From assembly GCA_049609325.1 (NCBI GenBank), contig JBMYYK010000011.1:1-55634 (forward strand): a stretch of 55,634 bases of DNA, written 5' to 3'. Source of the stretch: GCA-2733415 sp049609325. Lineage in GTDB: Bacteria; Bacteroidota; Bacteroidia; Flavobacteriales; Flavobacteriaceae. Positions 16,502-26,076 of the stretch are shown piece by piece. The notes beneath the pieces are model-generated. The model did no database searches. It was not told where the DNA came from and worked only from the letters and a program-made list of their open reading frames with translations. Numbering within the stretch: the first letter of the stretch is position 1; every line of letters starts with the position of its first letter. The translations under genes and the position numbers were made by a program.

Positions 16502-18592
16502 ATGAAAATATTACAATTACTAGTATTACTAGTGTCTTTAAGTGTATCTGCACAACAAGGCGGTATGTGGATTCCCTCTTTATTGCAAGGGATGAATGAA
16601 ACCGAAATGCAAAACTTAGGTTCTAAATTATCAGCTAAGGATATTTATGATGTGAACAATTCCAGTTTAAAAGATGCCATTGTGCACTTTAATGGCGGTT
16701 GTACAGCAGAGATAATTTCTTCAAAAGGTTTGTTGTTAACTAACCACCACTGCGGTTTCGGACAAATACAATCGCACTCATCTGTAGAAAACGATTATTT
16801 AAAAGATGGATTTTGGGCTATGTCTTTAGGTGAAGAATTACCTAATGAACATTTAGAAGTAACATTTATTGCTAAAATTGAAGATGTAACTAACGCTGTT
16901 TTAAAAGGTGTTACAGATGATATGACTCCAAAAGTAGCTCAAAGTTTAATTCAACAAAACACCAACGTGCTACAGAAGTCGTATCAAAAAGAAGCTTGGC
17001 AAAACACAATGGTCAAGGCCTTTTTTAAAGGTAACCAGTACTTTTTATTTGTGACAGAAACTTATGAAGATGTGCGTTTAGTTGGGGCGCCACCATCGGC
17101 TATAGGAAAATTCGGATCAGATACTGACAACTGGATGTTCCCTCGTCATACTGGTGATTTTTCGATATTTAGAATTTATGCAGACAAAAATAACCGTCCG
17201 GCTAAATACTCAAAAGATAACGTGCCATTTACACCTAAACACTTTTTGCCAGTATCATTAGACGGTATTCAGGAAGGTGATTTTACAATGGTATTTGGGT
17301 TTCCAGGGCGTACCAATGAATATTTGCCAGCTGTAGCGGTTGAACAAATTACACAAAAGGTAAACCCTACAAATATTCATATAAGAGAACAAGCATTAAA
17401 AGTGATTGATGCTGCAATGAAATCTGACGATAAAATTAGAATTCAATATGCTTCTAAACAAGCAAGTATAGCTAATTATTGGAAAAAATGGATCGGAGAA
17501 AATCAAGGTATTGAGAAAAGTAATGCCATTGCTAAAAAGCGTGAGTTTGAAGCTAAATTCTCTAAAGCCATTTCAAAAAAGAAATATAAAAAATACCAAT
17601 CGTTATTAGCTGATTTTGATAAGTTATATGCTGAGTTTGAACCTTATGCTGTAAAACGCTCCAACTTTATAGAGGTGTTTTATAGAAATAGTGAATTGAT
17701 GGGGATGATGTTCCGTTTATATCAATTAGAACAAGCAGCTAATAAAGGTGAAGAGGCGTTTGAGAAAACTAAAGATTTTGTAAGTGCGCAAATTTCTCGT
17801 GTGCATAAAGATTATAATGCAACAGTAGATAAAGGCGTGTTTAAAGCAATAATGCCTTTATATGATGCAAAAGTAACTACAGCACACATATATAATACTA
17901 CAGCGTTTACGGAGTTAGGGACGTCATTAAAACAAATTGAAGGTGGTTCAAAAGACGTACTTACTAATATCAATGCAGATACTGCGTATCAATTCGCGAA
18001 GCCATATATTGCAGAGTTCTATAATGACTTAGAGCCAAATTACCAGCGTATAAATGGTGAAATAGCCAAAGTTCAAAAGCAGTATATGAAAGCCTTAATG
18101 GAAGTGTTGCCAAGTGATAAATATTATCCAGATGCCAATAGTACCTTACGTGTTACTTACGGGCAGGTGAAAGGTTATGCTCCTAGAGATGCAGTGTATT
18201 ATAATCCAGTAAGTTATTTAGACGGAATTATTGAAAAGCATATTCCTGGAGATTATGAATTTAATGTGCCAGAAAAGTTAATTGAATTGCATAAAACAAA
18301 AGATTACGGGCAATATGCAGATATTAATGGAAAAGTGCCTGTGTGCTTTTTAGGTACAAATCATACCACAGGTGGTAATTCAGGAAGTCCTGCCATTGAC
18401 GCTCATGGAAATTTAATAGGTTTAAATTTTGATAGGGTATGGGAAGGTACTATGAGTGACATGAATTACGATCCAGAAATTTGTAGAAACATTATGGTAG
18501 ATGCGCGTTATATCTTATTTATTATAGATAAATATGCAGGAGCTACTCATTTGATAGATGAAATGAAATTAGTACACCCTAAAAAGAAATAA
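16502..18592 (+). CDS. S46 dipeptidyl-peptidase, DPP11 type (Asp/Glu-specific)
   Basis: 696 residues, typical of S46 enzymes, with a signal peptide ending at SVSAQQ. The chymotrypsin-like triad is His in TNHHCGF (82-83), Asp in RHTGDFSIF, and Ser627 in GGNSGSP. Eighteen residues after the serine lies Arg645 (NFDRVWEG). In Porphyromonas gingivalis DPP11, Arg673 lies 18 residues after Ser655 and gives specificity for acidic P1 residues, whereas DPP7 has Gly there. It should release X-Asp/X-Glu dipeptides in the periplasm from extracellular peptides. The gene is monocistronic with its own -7 element and a bidirectional terminator. Confidence 0.92.
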   Translation: MKILQLLVLLVSLSVSAQQGGMWIPSLLQGMNETEMQNLGSKLSAKDIYDVNNSSLKDAIVHFNGGCTAEIISSKGLLLTNHHCGFGQIQSHSSVENDYLKDGFWAMSLGEELPNEHLEVTFIAKIEDVTNAVLKGVTDDMTPKVAQSLIQQNTNVLQKSYQKEAWQNTMVKAFFKGNQYFLFVTETYEDVRLVGAPPSAIGKFGSDTDNWMFPRHTGDFSIFRIYADKNNRPAKYSKDNVPFTPKHFLPVSLDGIQEGDFTMVFGFPGRTNEYLPAVAVEQITQKVNPTNIHIREQALKVIDAAMKSDDKIRIQYASKQASIANYWKKWIGENQGIEKSNAIAKKREFEAKFSKAISKKKYKKYQSLLADFDKLYAEFEPYAVKRSNFIEVFYRNSELMGMMFRLYQLEQAANKGEEAFEKTKDFVSAQISRVHKDYNATVDKGVFKAIMPLYDAKVTTAHIYNTTAFTELGTSLKQIEGGSKDVLTNINADTAYQFAKPYIAEFYNDLEPNYQRINGEIAKVQKQYMKALMEVLPSDKYYPDANSTLRVTYGQVKGYAPRDAVYYNPVSYLDGIIEKHIPGDYEFNVPEKLIELHKTKDYGQYADINGKVPVCFLGTNHTTGGNSGSPAIDAHGNLIGLNFDRVWEGTMSDMNYDPEICRNIMVDARYILFIIDKYAGATHLIDEMKLVHPKKK

Positions 18593-18610
18593 TTCGAGTT
18601 GTTCAGATAT

Positions 18611-18644
18611 AAAAAAAAGCGTTGTATTTAACAACGCTTTTTTT
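18611..18644. terminator. Bidirectional terminator between convergent genes
   Basis: AAAGCGTTGT (18616-18625) pairs with ACAACGCTTT (18631-18640). An A run on the left and a T run on the right serve both the S46 gene (+) and the barrel gene (-). Confidence 0.9.
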
Positions 18645-18662
18645 ATGAGTTATTTATCAATT

Positions 18663-19142
18663 TTAAAATTGATAGCGTGCACTTAGTGCAATATCTAAAT
18701 CTAAATCATCTCTATATTCTTTAGTAAACCCTAATTCAGGTCTAACATCTAAAGAAATTAATAAAGGGAAATCAAAGTTATATTCTATACCTACATCACC
18801 AGCAGCAAAGAAAAATGTTCCACTATCCTTAAAACCATGTTCGTTGTAACTCCAGCTACCAACTCCACCTCCAGCACCTGCATACCAGTTGAAGCCACCA
18901 TCAATATTCCAAACCCATTGGTACAAACCAGTAAGTTTAAAAGCATCTACGTTTTTAGAACTTCTCCATCCTAAATCAGCTTCTAACCTGTTGCTATCAC
19001 CTAAAGCCTTTTGATAGGATACTTCGGCTCCCATACCATCACTATCACCAAGACGAAGTCCTATGGCATGGTTAGAGATTTCTTGTGCATTTACAAATCC
19101 TGTTAAGCATAATGTAAATAATAAAATTGTTAGTTTTCTCAT
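18663..19142 (-). CDS. Small outer-membrane beta-barrel protein
   Basis: 159 residues with a signal peptide ending at FVNAQE. The mature part alternates hydrophobic and polar residues, with aromatic girdles (WYAGAGGGVGSWSY) and a terminal Phe after SARYQ, as expected of an eight-stranded OmpA/OmpX-like barrel. No function can be assigned. A minus-strand -7 element (TACTTTTG; 19177-19184) precedes it. Confidence 0.8.
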   Translation of the reverse strand: MRKLTILLFTLCLTGFVNAQEISNHAIGLRLGDSDGMGAEVSYQKALGDSNRLEADLGWRSSKNVDAFKLTGLYQWVWNIDGGFNWYAGAGGGVGSWSYNEHGFKDSGTFFFAAGDVGIEYNFDFPLLISLDVRPELGFTKEYRDDLDLDIALSARYQF

Positions 19143-19176
19143 AATTTTTCTTATTAGTAATATTAATGTTTAGTAC

Positions 19177-19184
19177 CAAAAGTA
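19177..19184 (-). promoter_or_regulatory. Promoter -7 element of the 159-residue barrel gene
   Basis: The minus strand reads TACTTTTG, an exact TAnnTTTG match, about 35 bp upstream of the ATG at 19142. Confidence 0.5.
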
Positions 19185-19189
19185 ATCAT

Positions 19190-19996
19190 TTATTGCAAGA
19201 CCATATTGGTACTTTCAAAAATTTTATCTGCTGAGTTGGCAATGAATCCTTTGAATAACTCACCATTATCCATTTGATGCCTGTATGCAAACTCATAGTA
19301 ACAAGAGGTAATTTCATAAACACCTTCTTCAAACTGAACTTGTATTTTATCAGCAAGTATACTTGATTGCTCTAAAAAGTCATTAGGAGTTCCTTTAATC
19401 TCTCCTCCAGAAGCGTTCATCTCAAAACCATTTGCTTTTAGAAAAGTATTAACTTCAGTAATTGACTTAAACGTGTCTAATTTATTGATATCTACAGTAA
19501 AATGGTTTGAGCAAAACCCATTTACGTATAGCCACGCAGCATATTCTGATTCTTCAAGTAAACGTAAGTAAGTCTGATAGCTAGGTGTTTGCCATAAACG
19601 TCCTTTAAAAACTAAATCACTATTGCTTATTGAGTTAAAGTCTACTGTATTTAATGTATTGCTGATGATAGATTGTAACTCTACAGAAAATTTAGAAGTT
19701 AATAATTGACTAATAAATACTAAAGGCGCATTGGTATCTGTTTTATGTTCAAAATGTTTTGCGTAAAGTTTCTTTTTCGAAAAATGATAATCGCCTTTAT
19801 ATTCGTAGCCATTTGCAATAAATACTTCTGCTAACGCATCTATGTTTACACGTGAATCTTCAAATGTTCTAAAGGCCACATGGTCATTATAAATCGTATT
19901 GCCTTGAGATTCAAATAAGTCTTTAACTTTTTTTGCTGAAGGCGTACGATTTGTGTACTCAGCCCATAGCTTATCAAATAAATGTTCTGTAGTCAT
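19190..19996 (-). CDS. DUF1338 family protein, probable 2-oxoadipate dioxygenase/decarboxylase
   Basis: 268 residues of the DUF1338 family, the short form (P. putida HglS is much longer). HglS converts 2-oxoadipate to D-2-hydroxyglutarate using Fe(II), with ligands His70, His226 and Glu294 and substrate Arg74. Here H39 and R43 (NDHVAFRTF) reproduce the His-x3-Arg spacing, H165 (CSNHFTVD) is a candidate second ligand and E235 (CYYEFAYR) the third. It is divergent from an Lrp regulator and a D-2-hydroxyglutarate-dehydrogenase-like gene, which strongly fits that reaction. Family is secure; substrate is inferred from motif and context. Confidence 0.85.
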   Translation of the reverse strand: MTTEHLFDKLWAEYTNRTPSAKKVKDLFESQGNTIYNDHVAFRTFEDSRVNIDALAEVFIANGYEYKGDYHFSKKKLYAKHFEHKTDTNAPLVFISQLLTSKFSVELQSIISNTLNTVDFNSISNSDLVFKGRLWQTPSYQTYLRLLEESEYAAWLYVNGFCSNHFTVDINKLDTFKSITEVNTFLKANGFEMNASGGEIKGTPNDFLEQSSILADKIQVQFEEGVYEITSCYYEFAYRHQMDNGELFKGFIANSADKIFESTNMVLQ

Positions 19997-20015
19997 TTTG
20001 TTTGTTTTTTTGCTG

Positions 20016-20023
20016 CAAAATTA
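20016..20023 (-). promoter_or_regulatory. Promoter -7 element of the DUF1338 gene
   Basis: The minus strand reads TAATTTTG, matching TAnnTTTG, 20 bp upstream of the ATG at 19996. The 157-bp divergent gap up to 20153 is AT-rich and would be the natural operator for the Lrp protein encoded on the other side; I could not define a site in it. Confidence 0.55.
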
Positions 20024-20153
20024 GCTTATTTTGTTTTTTGTTAGTTAGAAAAAAGTTAGTTTTGTTCTATAATGATGATTATTTTTTAAAATAAATCAAA
20101 TTTTAAAGATGTTAATGTCAAAATGATTATTATGAATTAAAGATGTTTAAAAT

Positions 20154-20621
20154 ATGAGTCAACTTGATTATATAGATCAACACATAATACTTGCGTTAAA
20201 GGCAGATGCTAGAAAGGCATTTTCTAAAATTGCAGAAGATTTGAGTATTTCTAATTCATTGGTACATCAACGTATCAAGAAAATGAAGGAAGATGGTGTA
20301 ATTAAAAAAGCCGATTTGATTTTGGATGAACGAAAAATTGGCTATAACACGAAGTCTTATGTTGGTATCCGATTAAAAGAAGCCCGTTATGCAAGTCAGG
20401 TTGTTGAAGCATTAAACAGAATAGAAGAGGTGACGGAGTGTAATTATGTCTCTGGTAAATATGCTATTTTTGTGTTAATCTATGCTAAAGATAATGACCA
20501 TTTACGATCAATATTATACGATAAAGTACATGAAATTGACGGTGTAGGAGGAACAGAATCGTTCATTTGTTTTACCACAAATTTTGAAAGATCAATTCCG
20601 GTAATTTCAGGAGAAAAGTAA
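20154..20621 (+). CDS. Lrp/AsnC family transcriptional regulator
   Basis: 155 residues: a winged HTH at about 1-60 (YIDQHIILALKADARKAFSKIA, then SNSLVHQRIKKMKEDGVI) and an AsnC/RAM ligand domain at about 65-150. Lrp-type proteins sense amino acids and usually control adjacent metabolic genes. It overlaps the next gene by 1 bp (TAATG) and is divergent from DUF1338, so it likely regulates both in response to lysine or a related amino acid (inference). Confidence 0.93.
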   Translation: MSQLDYIDQHIILALKADARKAFSKIAEDLSISNSLVHQRIKKMKEDGVIKKADLILDERKIGYNTKSYVGIRLKEARYASQVVEALNRIEEVTECNYVSGKYAIFVLIYAKDNDHLRSILYDKVHEIDGVGGTESFICFTTNFERSIPVISGEK

Positions 20622-23527
20622 TGAAACATAAATTAGAACAATTAGAAGCGTCGTTAGACGGGGCATTGAAGTTTGATGATTTGCACAAAGCTATTTATGC
20701 TACAGATGCTTCAGTATATAGAATGTTACCGTTGGGTGTGGCATATCCAAAACACGAGGATGATCTTGTAAAATTAATTCAATTTGCACAAGATAATGCT
20801 ACATCATTATTGCCTAGAACTGCGGGTACTTCTTTAGCCGGACAATGTGTAGGGGAAGGACTTATTGTAGACGTGTCTAAGCATTTTACTGAAATTATTT
20901 CTTTAGATGTTAACAAAAAACAAGTTACTGTTCAACCGGGTGTGGTTCGTGACGCTTTAAATGTGTACTTAAAACCTTACGGGTTGTTTTTTGGGCCCAA
21001 TACGTCTACATCTAATAGATGTATGATTGGTGGTATGGTGGGGAATAATTCTTCAGGGACCACCTCAATACAATACGGTGTTACACGCGATAAAATTGTG
21101 AGTATGAAAACAATTTTGTCAGATGGAAGTATGATAGAGTTTAAAGCACTAACTAATACAGAGTTTGAGGCTAAATTAAAGCTTGATAACTTAGAAGGTG
21201 AGTTGTATAGGGGGATTTATAAAGAGTTATCACAAAAAACTATACAGGAAAATATAGAACATGAATTTCCAAAACCAGAAATTCATCGTAGAAATACAGG
21301 GTATGCTGTAGATGAATTGCTATGGTCTAATATGTTCGGGAAGCGAGAGCGAGATTTTAATTTTTGCAATTTATTATCAGGAAGTGAAGGAACACTAGCA
21401 TTTACTACAGAAATCACTTTGCAATTAGATGACTTGCCACCAAACACATCAATAATGGTTGCTGCACATTATAATTCGATTGATGCATGTTTGAATGATG
21501 TTGCCAATACGATGAGGCATAATTTGTATACCTGTGAAATGATGGATAAAATCATTTTAGATTGTACAAAAAACAATGCCACTCAGTTAAAAAACAGGTT
21601 TTTTATTGAAGGTGATCCTGCAGCTATTTTAATGTTAGAGCTAAAAGCGGCAACATTAGAAGAGGCTCAAACCTATGCGACAAACTTGATATCAGATCTT
21701 GAGTCGGCTGGACTGAGTTATGCAAATCCGGTGTTAACTGGTCAAGAAATCAATCAAGCTTTAGAATTACGTAAAGCGGGGTTAGGCTTATTGGGTAATA
21801 TGGTTGGGGATAGAAAAGCTGTAGCTTGTATAGAAGATACTGCTGTGGCTTTACCAGATTTGGCCAATTTTATTGCAGAGTTTTCAAGTTTAATGGCAAG
21901 GTTTAAACAGGAAGCGGTGTATTATGCTCATGCGGGTGCTGGTGAAATTCATTTGCGCCCTATTTTAAATTTGAAAAACGAAAATGATGTACAGTTATTT
22001 AGAGAAATTACAACTGCTGTTGCTCATTTAACTAAAAAATACCAAGGGTCGTTTAGTGGTGAACATGGCGATGGAATTGTGAGAGCAGAGTTTTTGCCAA
22101 TTATGATTGGGAAAAAAAATTATGAACTCTGTAAACGTGTCAAAGCGCTTTTTGATCCTAATAATATATTCAATCCAGGGAAAATTGTTAATGCACCCAA
22201 AATGGATGAATCTCTGCGTTATGAGGTGGGGCGTCAAGAACCAGAAATATCAACTTTAATGGACTTTTCTGATTCTGAAGGTATTTTACGGGCTGCTGAA
22301 AAATGTAATGGTTCGGGAGATTGTAGAAAAGATGTATTTGCTGGCGGAACCATGTGTCCGAGTTATCGTGCTACAAAAGATGAAAAAGACGTCACGCGCT
22401 CACGAGCTAATGTGTTAAGAGAATTTCTTACAAACTCTACCAAGACCAACAAATTTGATCATAAAGAGATAAAAGAATCGTTAGATTTGTGTTTAAGTTG
22501 TAAGGCTTGTGCTAGTGAATGCCCGAGTAATGTAGATGTGGCTACTTTAAAGGCAGAGTTTCTGTATCAATATCAAAAGGAAAATGGTTTTAGTTTACGT
22601 TCTAAGTTGTTTGCGTACAATACCAAATTTAATCAAATAGCATCTTCTGTTCCTGCATTAAGTAATTTTGTGTTTTCAAATACCATAACTTCAAAAGTTA
22701 TAAAAAAGCTAAGCGGTATAGCCCCAGAACGTAGTTTGCCATTGGTATCAAAATCAGCATATAAGTATTTGAAGAGCAACAAATCTGAGCCTGCCAAAGT
22801 GAAGAAGTCAGTGTATCTTTTTATTGATGAATTTTCTAATTACATGGATAGAGATATTGCTATAGATGCTTATGAGTTATTGACTAAATTAGGCTACGAA
22901 GTGTTGCTTGTTAATCATGAAGAAAGTGGTAGAACATTTATTTCAAAAGGGTTTTTAGAACAAGCAAAGAGGGTTGCAACCCAAAACGTATCGATTTTTA
23001 AAGATAAAATTTCAGAATACACGCCGCTACTGGGTATTGAACCATCAGCTATATTATCATTTAGAGATGAATACAAGAGGTTGGTAGATGATAAATCATC
23101 AGCAGAACATATCGCTGAACACACCTATTTAATTGAAGAGTTTTTAGCTAATGAGATTAGTTTAGGTCATATAACCTCAAATCAATTTACCGAAGAGTCT
23201 TTAACTCTGAAAATCCATAACCATTGCCATCAAAAAGCGCTGAGTAATCAAAAGGTAACCTTTGATATTTTAAATTTACCAAAAAATTATTCGCCAACTA
23301 TTATTCCTTCAGGATGTTGTGGAATGGCTGGGAGTTTTGGGTATGAAACGGAACATTATGAAGTTAGTATGGCTGTAGGGGAGCAAACCTTGTTTCCAGC
23401 TGTAAGAAAGGCAGCTCCAGAAGTGTTGATAGTAGCAAATGGGACAAGTTGTCGACATCAAATTAAAGATGGTACCTCAAGGCAAGCTCAACATCCTATA
23501 AGCATTTTGAATGCTGCGGTATTATAA
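20621..23527 (+). CDS. FAD/Fe-S dehydrogenase of the YdiJ / D-2-hydroxyglutarate dehydrogenase type
   Basis: 968 residues, fused as in E. coli YdiJ. The N-terminal FAD-binding PCMH domain (LLPRTAGTSLAGQC; about 35-260) is followed by an FAD-oxidase C domain (to about 530, ending NIFNPGKIVN), a 4Fe-4S domain (CNGSGDC near 561; CLSCKACASECPSN near 625) and a CCG-type C-terminal domain (HNHCHQKAL near 866; SGCCGMAG near 898). YdiJ-type enzymes oxidise D-2-hydroxyglutarate to 2-oxoglutarate. Translational coupling to Lrp and the divergent DUF1338 gene favour that substrate; D-lactate or glycolate remain alternatives. Confidence 0.9.
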   Translation: MKHKLEQLEASLDGALKFDDLHKAIYATDASVYRMLPLGVAYPKHEDDLVKLIQFAQDNATSLLPRTAGTSLAGQCVGEGLIVDVSKHFTEIISLDVNKKQVTVQPGVVRDALNVYLKPYGLFFGPNTSTSNRCMIGGMVGNNSSGTTSIQYGVTRDKIVSMKTILSDGSMIEFKALTNTEFEAKLKLDNLEGELYRGIYKELSQKTIQENIEHEFPKPEIHRRNTGYAVDELLWSNMFGKRERDFNFCNLLSGSEGTLAFTTEITLQLDDLPPNTSIMVAAHYNSIDACLNDVANTMRHNLYTCEMMDKIILDCTKNNATQLKNRFFIEGDPAAILMLELKAATLEEAQTYATNLISDLESAGLSYANPVLTGQEINQALELRKAGLGLLGNMVGDRKAVACIEDTAVALPDLANFIAEFSSLMARFKQEAVYYAHAGAGEIHLRPILNLKNENDVQLFREITTAVAHLTKKYQGSFSGEHGDGIVRAEFLPIMIGKKNYELCKRVKALFDPNNIFNPGKIVNAPKMDESLRYEVGRQEPEISTLMDFSDSEGILRAAEKCNGSGDCRKDVFAGGTMCPSYRATKDEKDVTRSRANVLREFLTNSTKTNKFDHKEIKESLDLCLSCKACASECPSNVDVATLKAEFLYQYQKENGFSLRSKLFAYNTKFNQIASSVPALSNFVFSNTITSKVIKKLSGIAPERSLPLVSKSAYKYLKSNKSEPAKVKKSVYLFIDEFSNYMDRDIAIDAYELLTKLGYEVLLVNHEESGRTFISKGFLEQAKRVATQNVSIFKDKISEYTPLLGIEPSAILSFRDEYKRLVDDKSSAEHIAEHTYLIEEFLANEISLGHITSNQFTEESLTLKIHNHCHQKALSNQKVTFDILNLPKNYSPTIIPSGCCGMAGSFGYETEHYEVSMAVGEQTLFPAVRKAAPEVLIVANGTSCRHQIKDGTSRQAQHPISILNAAVL

Positions 23528-23592
23528 ATGAGCTGCTATTTCAATACTAATAGTTCATACAATTAATAATAGTAGCTTGATAAGAATTTCAT

Positions 23593-23600
23593 TACATTTG
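23593..23600 (+). promoter_or_regulatory. Promoter -7 element of aroC
   Basis: TACATTTG is an exact TAnnTTTG match, 16 bp before the ATG at 23617. Confidence 0.6.
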
Positions 23601-23616
23601 TTCAAAACAACTACTC

Positions 23617-24681
23617 ATGTCAGGAAATACTTTTGGAAAGCTATTTAAGCTTACAACTTTTGGAGAATCGCATGGTAAAGCTCTAGGGGGGATAATTGAC
23701 GGATGTCCAGCTGGTTTAGAGCTAGACATGGCAGCTATTCAAAATGAAATGAATAGACGTAAGCCAGGGCAGTCAAGTATTGTAACACAGCGTAAAGAAC
23801 CTGATACGGTTGAATTTTATTCGGGTATTTTTGAAGGAAAAACTACAGGAACTCCTATAGGTTTTGCAATTCATAATACCAATCAAAAATCTCATGATTA
23901 TTCGCATATCAAGGACAGTTACCGACCATCACATGCCGATTATACTTTTGATAAAAAATTCGGTTTCAGAGATTACCGTGGCGGAGGGCGTAGTTCAGCT
24001 CGTGAAACAGCAAGTAGAGTAGTGGCTGGTGCGGTGGCAAAACAGCTGTTGTCTGATATAAAAATTCATGCATTTGTGTCGTCTGTTGGTGATATTTTTA
24101 TCGATAAACCATATCAGGCTTTAGATTTTTCTATAGTAGAGTCTAATCCAGTACGTTGCCCTGATGAAGCTATCGCAGCAAAAATGGAAGAACGTATTAG
24201 AGAGATTAGAAAGGAAGGTGATACTATTGGTGGAACGGTTACTTGTGTGATACAAAATGTGCCCGTAGGTTTGGGGGAACCTGTTTTTGATAAATTACAT
24301 GCCGATTTAGGTAAAGCCATGTTGTCAATTAATGCAGTAAAAGGTTTTGAATATGGTAGTGGGTTTTGTGGTGCTAAAATGAAAGGGAGTGAACATAATG
24401 ACATCTTTAATCCTGACGGTACAACACAATCTAATTTATCTGGTGGTATTCAAGGAGGGATTAGTAACGGAATGGATATATACTTTCGGGTTGCATTTAA
24501 ACCAGTAGCAACTATTATGCAAGAACAAGATACCGTTGATAAACATGGTAATAGTGTGAAAATGATGGGTAAGGGGCGTCATGACCCTTGTGTAGTGCCA
24601 CGAGCAGTACCCATTGTAGAAGCTATGGCAGCTTTAGTACTTGCAGATAATTACTTAATTAAACGAACAAACAGATTATAA
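23617..24681 (+). CDS. aroC: Chorismate synthase
   Basis: 354 residues, standard length. It converts EPSP to chorismate with reduced FMN. The family signatures are GESHGKALGGIIDGCPAG near the N-terminus, the RGGGRSSARETASRVVAGAVAK block and the C-terminal GRHDPCVVPRAVPIVEAMAAL. Three bp separate it from the downstream symporter, so they may share a transcript; aroQ lies 3 kb further on. Confidence 0.97.
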   Translation: MSGNTFGKLFKLTTFGESHGKALGGIIDGCPAGLELDMAAIQNEMNRRKPGQSSIVTQRKEPDTVEFYSGIFEGKTTGTPIGFAIHNTNQKSHDYSHIKDSYRPSHADYTFDKKFGFRDYRGGGRSSARETASRVVAGAVAKQLLSDIKIHAFVSSVGDIFIDKPYQALDFSIVESNPVRCPDEAIAAKMEERIREIRKEGDTIGGTVTCVIQNVPVGLGEPVFDKLHADLGKAMLSINAVKGFEYGSGFCGAKMKGSEHNDIFNPDGTTQSNLSGGIQGGISNGMDIYFRVAFKPVATIMQEQDTVDKHGNSVKMMGKGRHDPCVVPRAVPIVEAMAALVLADNYLIKRTNRL

Positions 24682-24684
24682 TAC

Positions 24685-26010
24685 ATGAAAAACTTAGCAT
24701 TACATTGGAAAATTTTAATCGGAATGGTTTTAGGAATCATTTTCGGTTTTATCATGAATTCTGTTGATGGTGGAAAAGACTTTGTAAGTGATTGGGTAAA
24801 GCCATTCGGAACCATTTTTATCAACTTGCTAAAGTTGATTGCTGTACCGTTAATTTTGGCATCATTAATTAAAGGGGTGTCAGATTTAAAAGATATTTCT
24901 AAAATTAAAAAAATGGGATTACGTACCATATCCATTTATATTGTCACCACTTTAGTTGCTATTGTTATAGGGTTAACTATAGTGAACACAATAAAACCCG
25001 GTGAGGGGATGTCTGCAGATACTATAGAAAAAATCAAGCAGAAGTATGTGTCTTCAGATGGTGTTGTAGATAAGATAAACAAAGCGAGTAATCAGGCTGA
25101 TGCTGGCCCTTTACAGGCTTTGGTTGATATCTTTCCGAAAAACATTTTTGTGTCCTTAGGAGAAGCAAAAATGCTTCAAATCATATTCTTTGCCTTATTT
25201 GTTGGAATCTGTTTATTGTTAATTCCAGAGGAAAAAGCAAAACCAATGGTAGATTTCTTTGATTCGCTCAATGAAATAGTCATGAAAATGGTCGATTTAA
25301 TAATGTTATCTGCACCGTATGCTGTATTTGCTTTATTGGCAAACGTTATTATTGCTTTTGATGATACAGAAATTTTAATCAAACTGTTATGGTATGCTAT
25401 GTGTGTGGTACTTGGTTTGTTGTTAATGATTGGGTTTTATTTAATGCTTGTGAGTGTATACACAAAAAAATCACCACTATGGTTTTTAAAAGAATTAAGT
25501 CCGGCGCAATTATTAGCCTTTTCAACAAGTTCAAGCGCGGCAACATTACCGGTAACTATGGAACGTGTAGAAGAACATATGGGGGTTGATAAAGAAGTGT
25601 CTGGTTTTGTGCTGCCTGTAGGAGCAACGATTAATATGGATGGTACAAGCTTGTATCAAGGGGTTGCAGCAGTATTTATCATGCAAGTTATTTGGCCTGA
25701 AGGTTTAACCTTTACCAATCAACTGGTGATTGTGTTTACGGCGCTATTAGCATCAATTGGTAGTGCTGCAGTGCCAAGTGCAGGAATGGTAATGTTGGTA
25801 ATCGTTTTAGAGTCTATAGGTTTTCCAGCGGAATTAATGCCTATTGGTTTGGCGCTTATTTTTGCTGTAGATAGACCTTTAGATATGTGCAGAACAGCGG
25901 TTAATGTTACTGGTGATGCTACGGTGTCTATGTTAGTAGCGAAGTCTTTAGGAAAGTTACACGAGCCAAAAGTTAAAAATTGGGACGATACCTATACAGG
26001 GAAGCTGTAA
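24685..26010 (+). CDS. Dicarboxylate/amino acid:cation symporter (DAACS family)
   Basis: 441 residues with eight or more hydrophobic segments. The hairpin-loop motif SSSAATLPVTMERVEE and the substrate/Na+ motif NMDGTSLYQGVAAVF are present, as is the late GDATVSMLVAK segment. It transports C4-dicarboxylates or glutamate/aspartate inward with Na+ or H+; the exact substrate cannot be read. A longer than usual loop (about 110-150) precedes transmembrane segment 4. It follows aroC closely and ends at a terminator. Confidence 0.93.
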   Translation: MKNLALHWKILIGMVLGIIFGFIMNSVDGGKDFVSDWVKPFGTIFINLLKLIAVPLILASLIKGVSDLKDISKIKKMGLRTISIYIVTTLVAIVIGLTIVNTIKPGEGMSADTIEKIKQKYVSSDGVVDKINKASNQADAGPLQALVDIFPKNIFVSLGEAKMLQIIFFALFVGICLLLIPEEKAKPMVDFFDSLNEIVMKMVDLIMLSAPYAVFALLANVIIAFDDTEILIKLLWYAMCVVLGLLLMIGFYLMLVSVYTKKSPLWFLKELSPAQLLAFSTSSSAATLPVTMERVEEHMGVDKEVSGFVLPVGATINMDGTSLYQGVAAVFIMQVIWPEGLTFTNQLVIVFTALLASIGSAAVPSAGMVMLVIVLESIGFPAELMPIGLALIFAVDRPLDMCRTAVNVTGDATVSMLVAKSLGKLHEPKVKNWDDTYTGKL

Positions 26011-26030
26011 ATTTTAGAATAAAGTGATAT

Positions 26031-26072
26031 AAAACACCTTGTTAGCTGAATAGTTAGTAAGGTGTTTTTTTT
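26031..26072 (+). terminator. Terminator of aroC-symporter
   Basis: AAAACACCTT (26031-26040) pairs with AAGGTGTTTT (26059-26068) across an 18-nt loop, followed by a T run. Confidence 0.8.
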
Positions 26073-26076
26073 GTTA

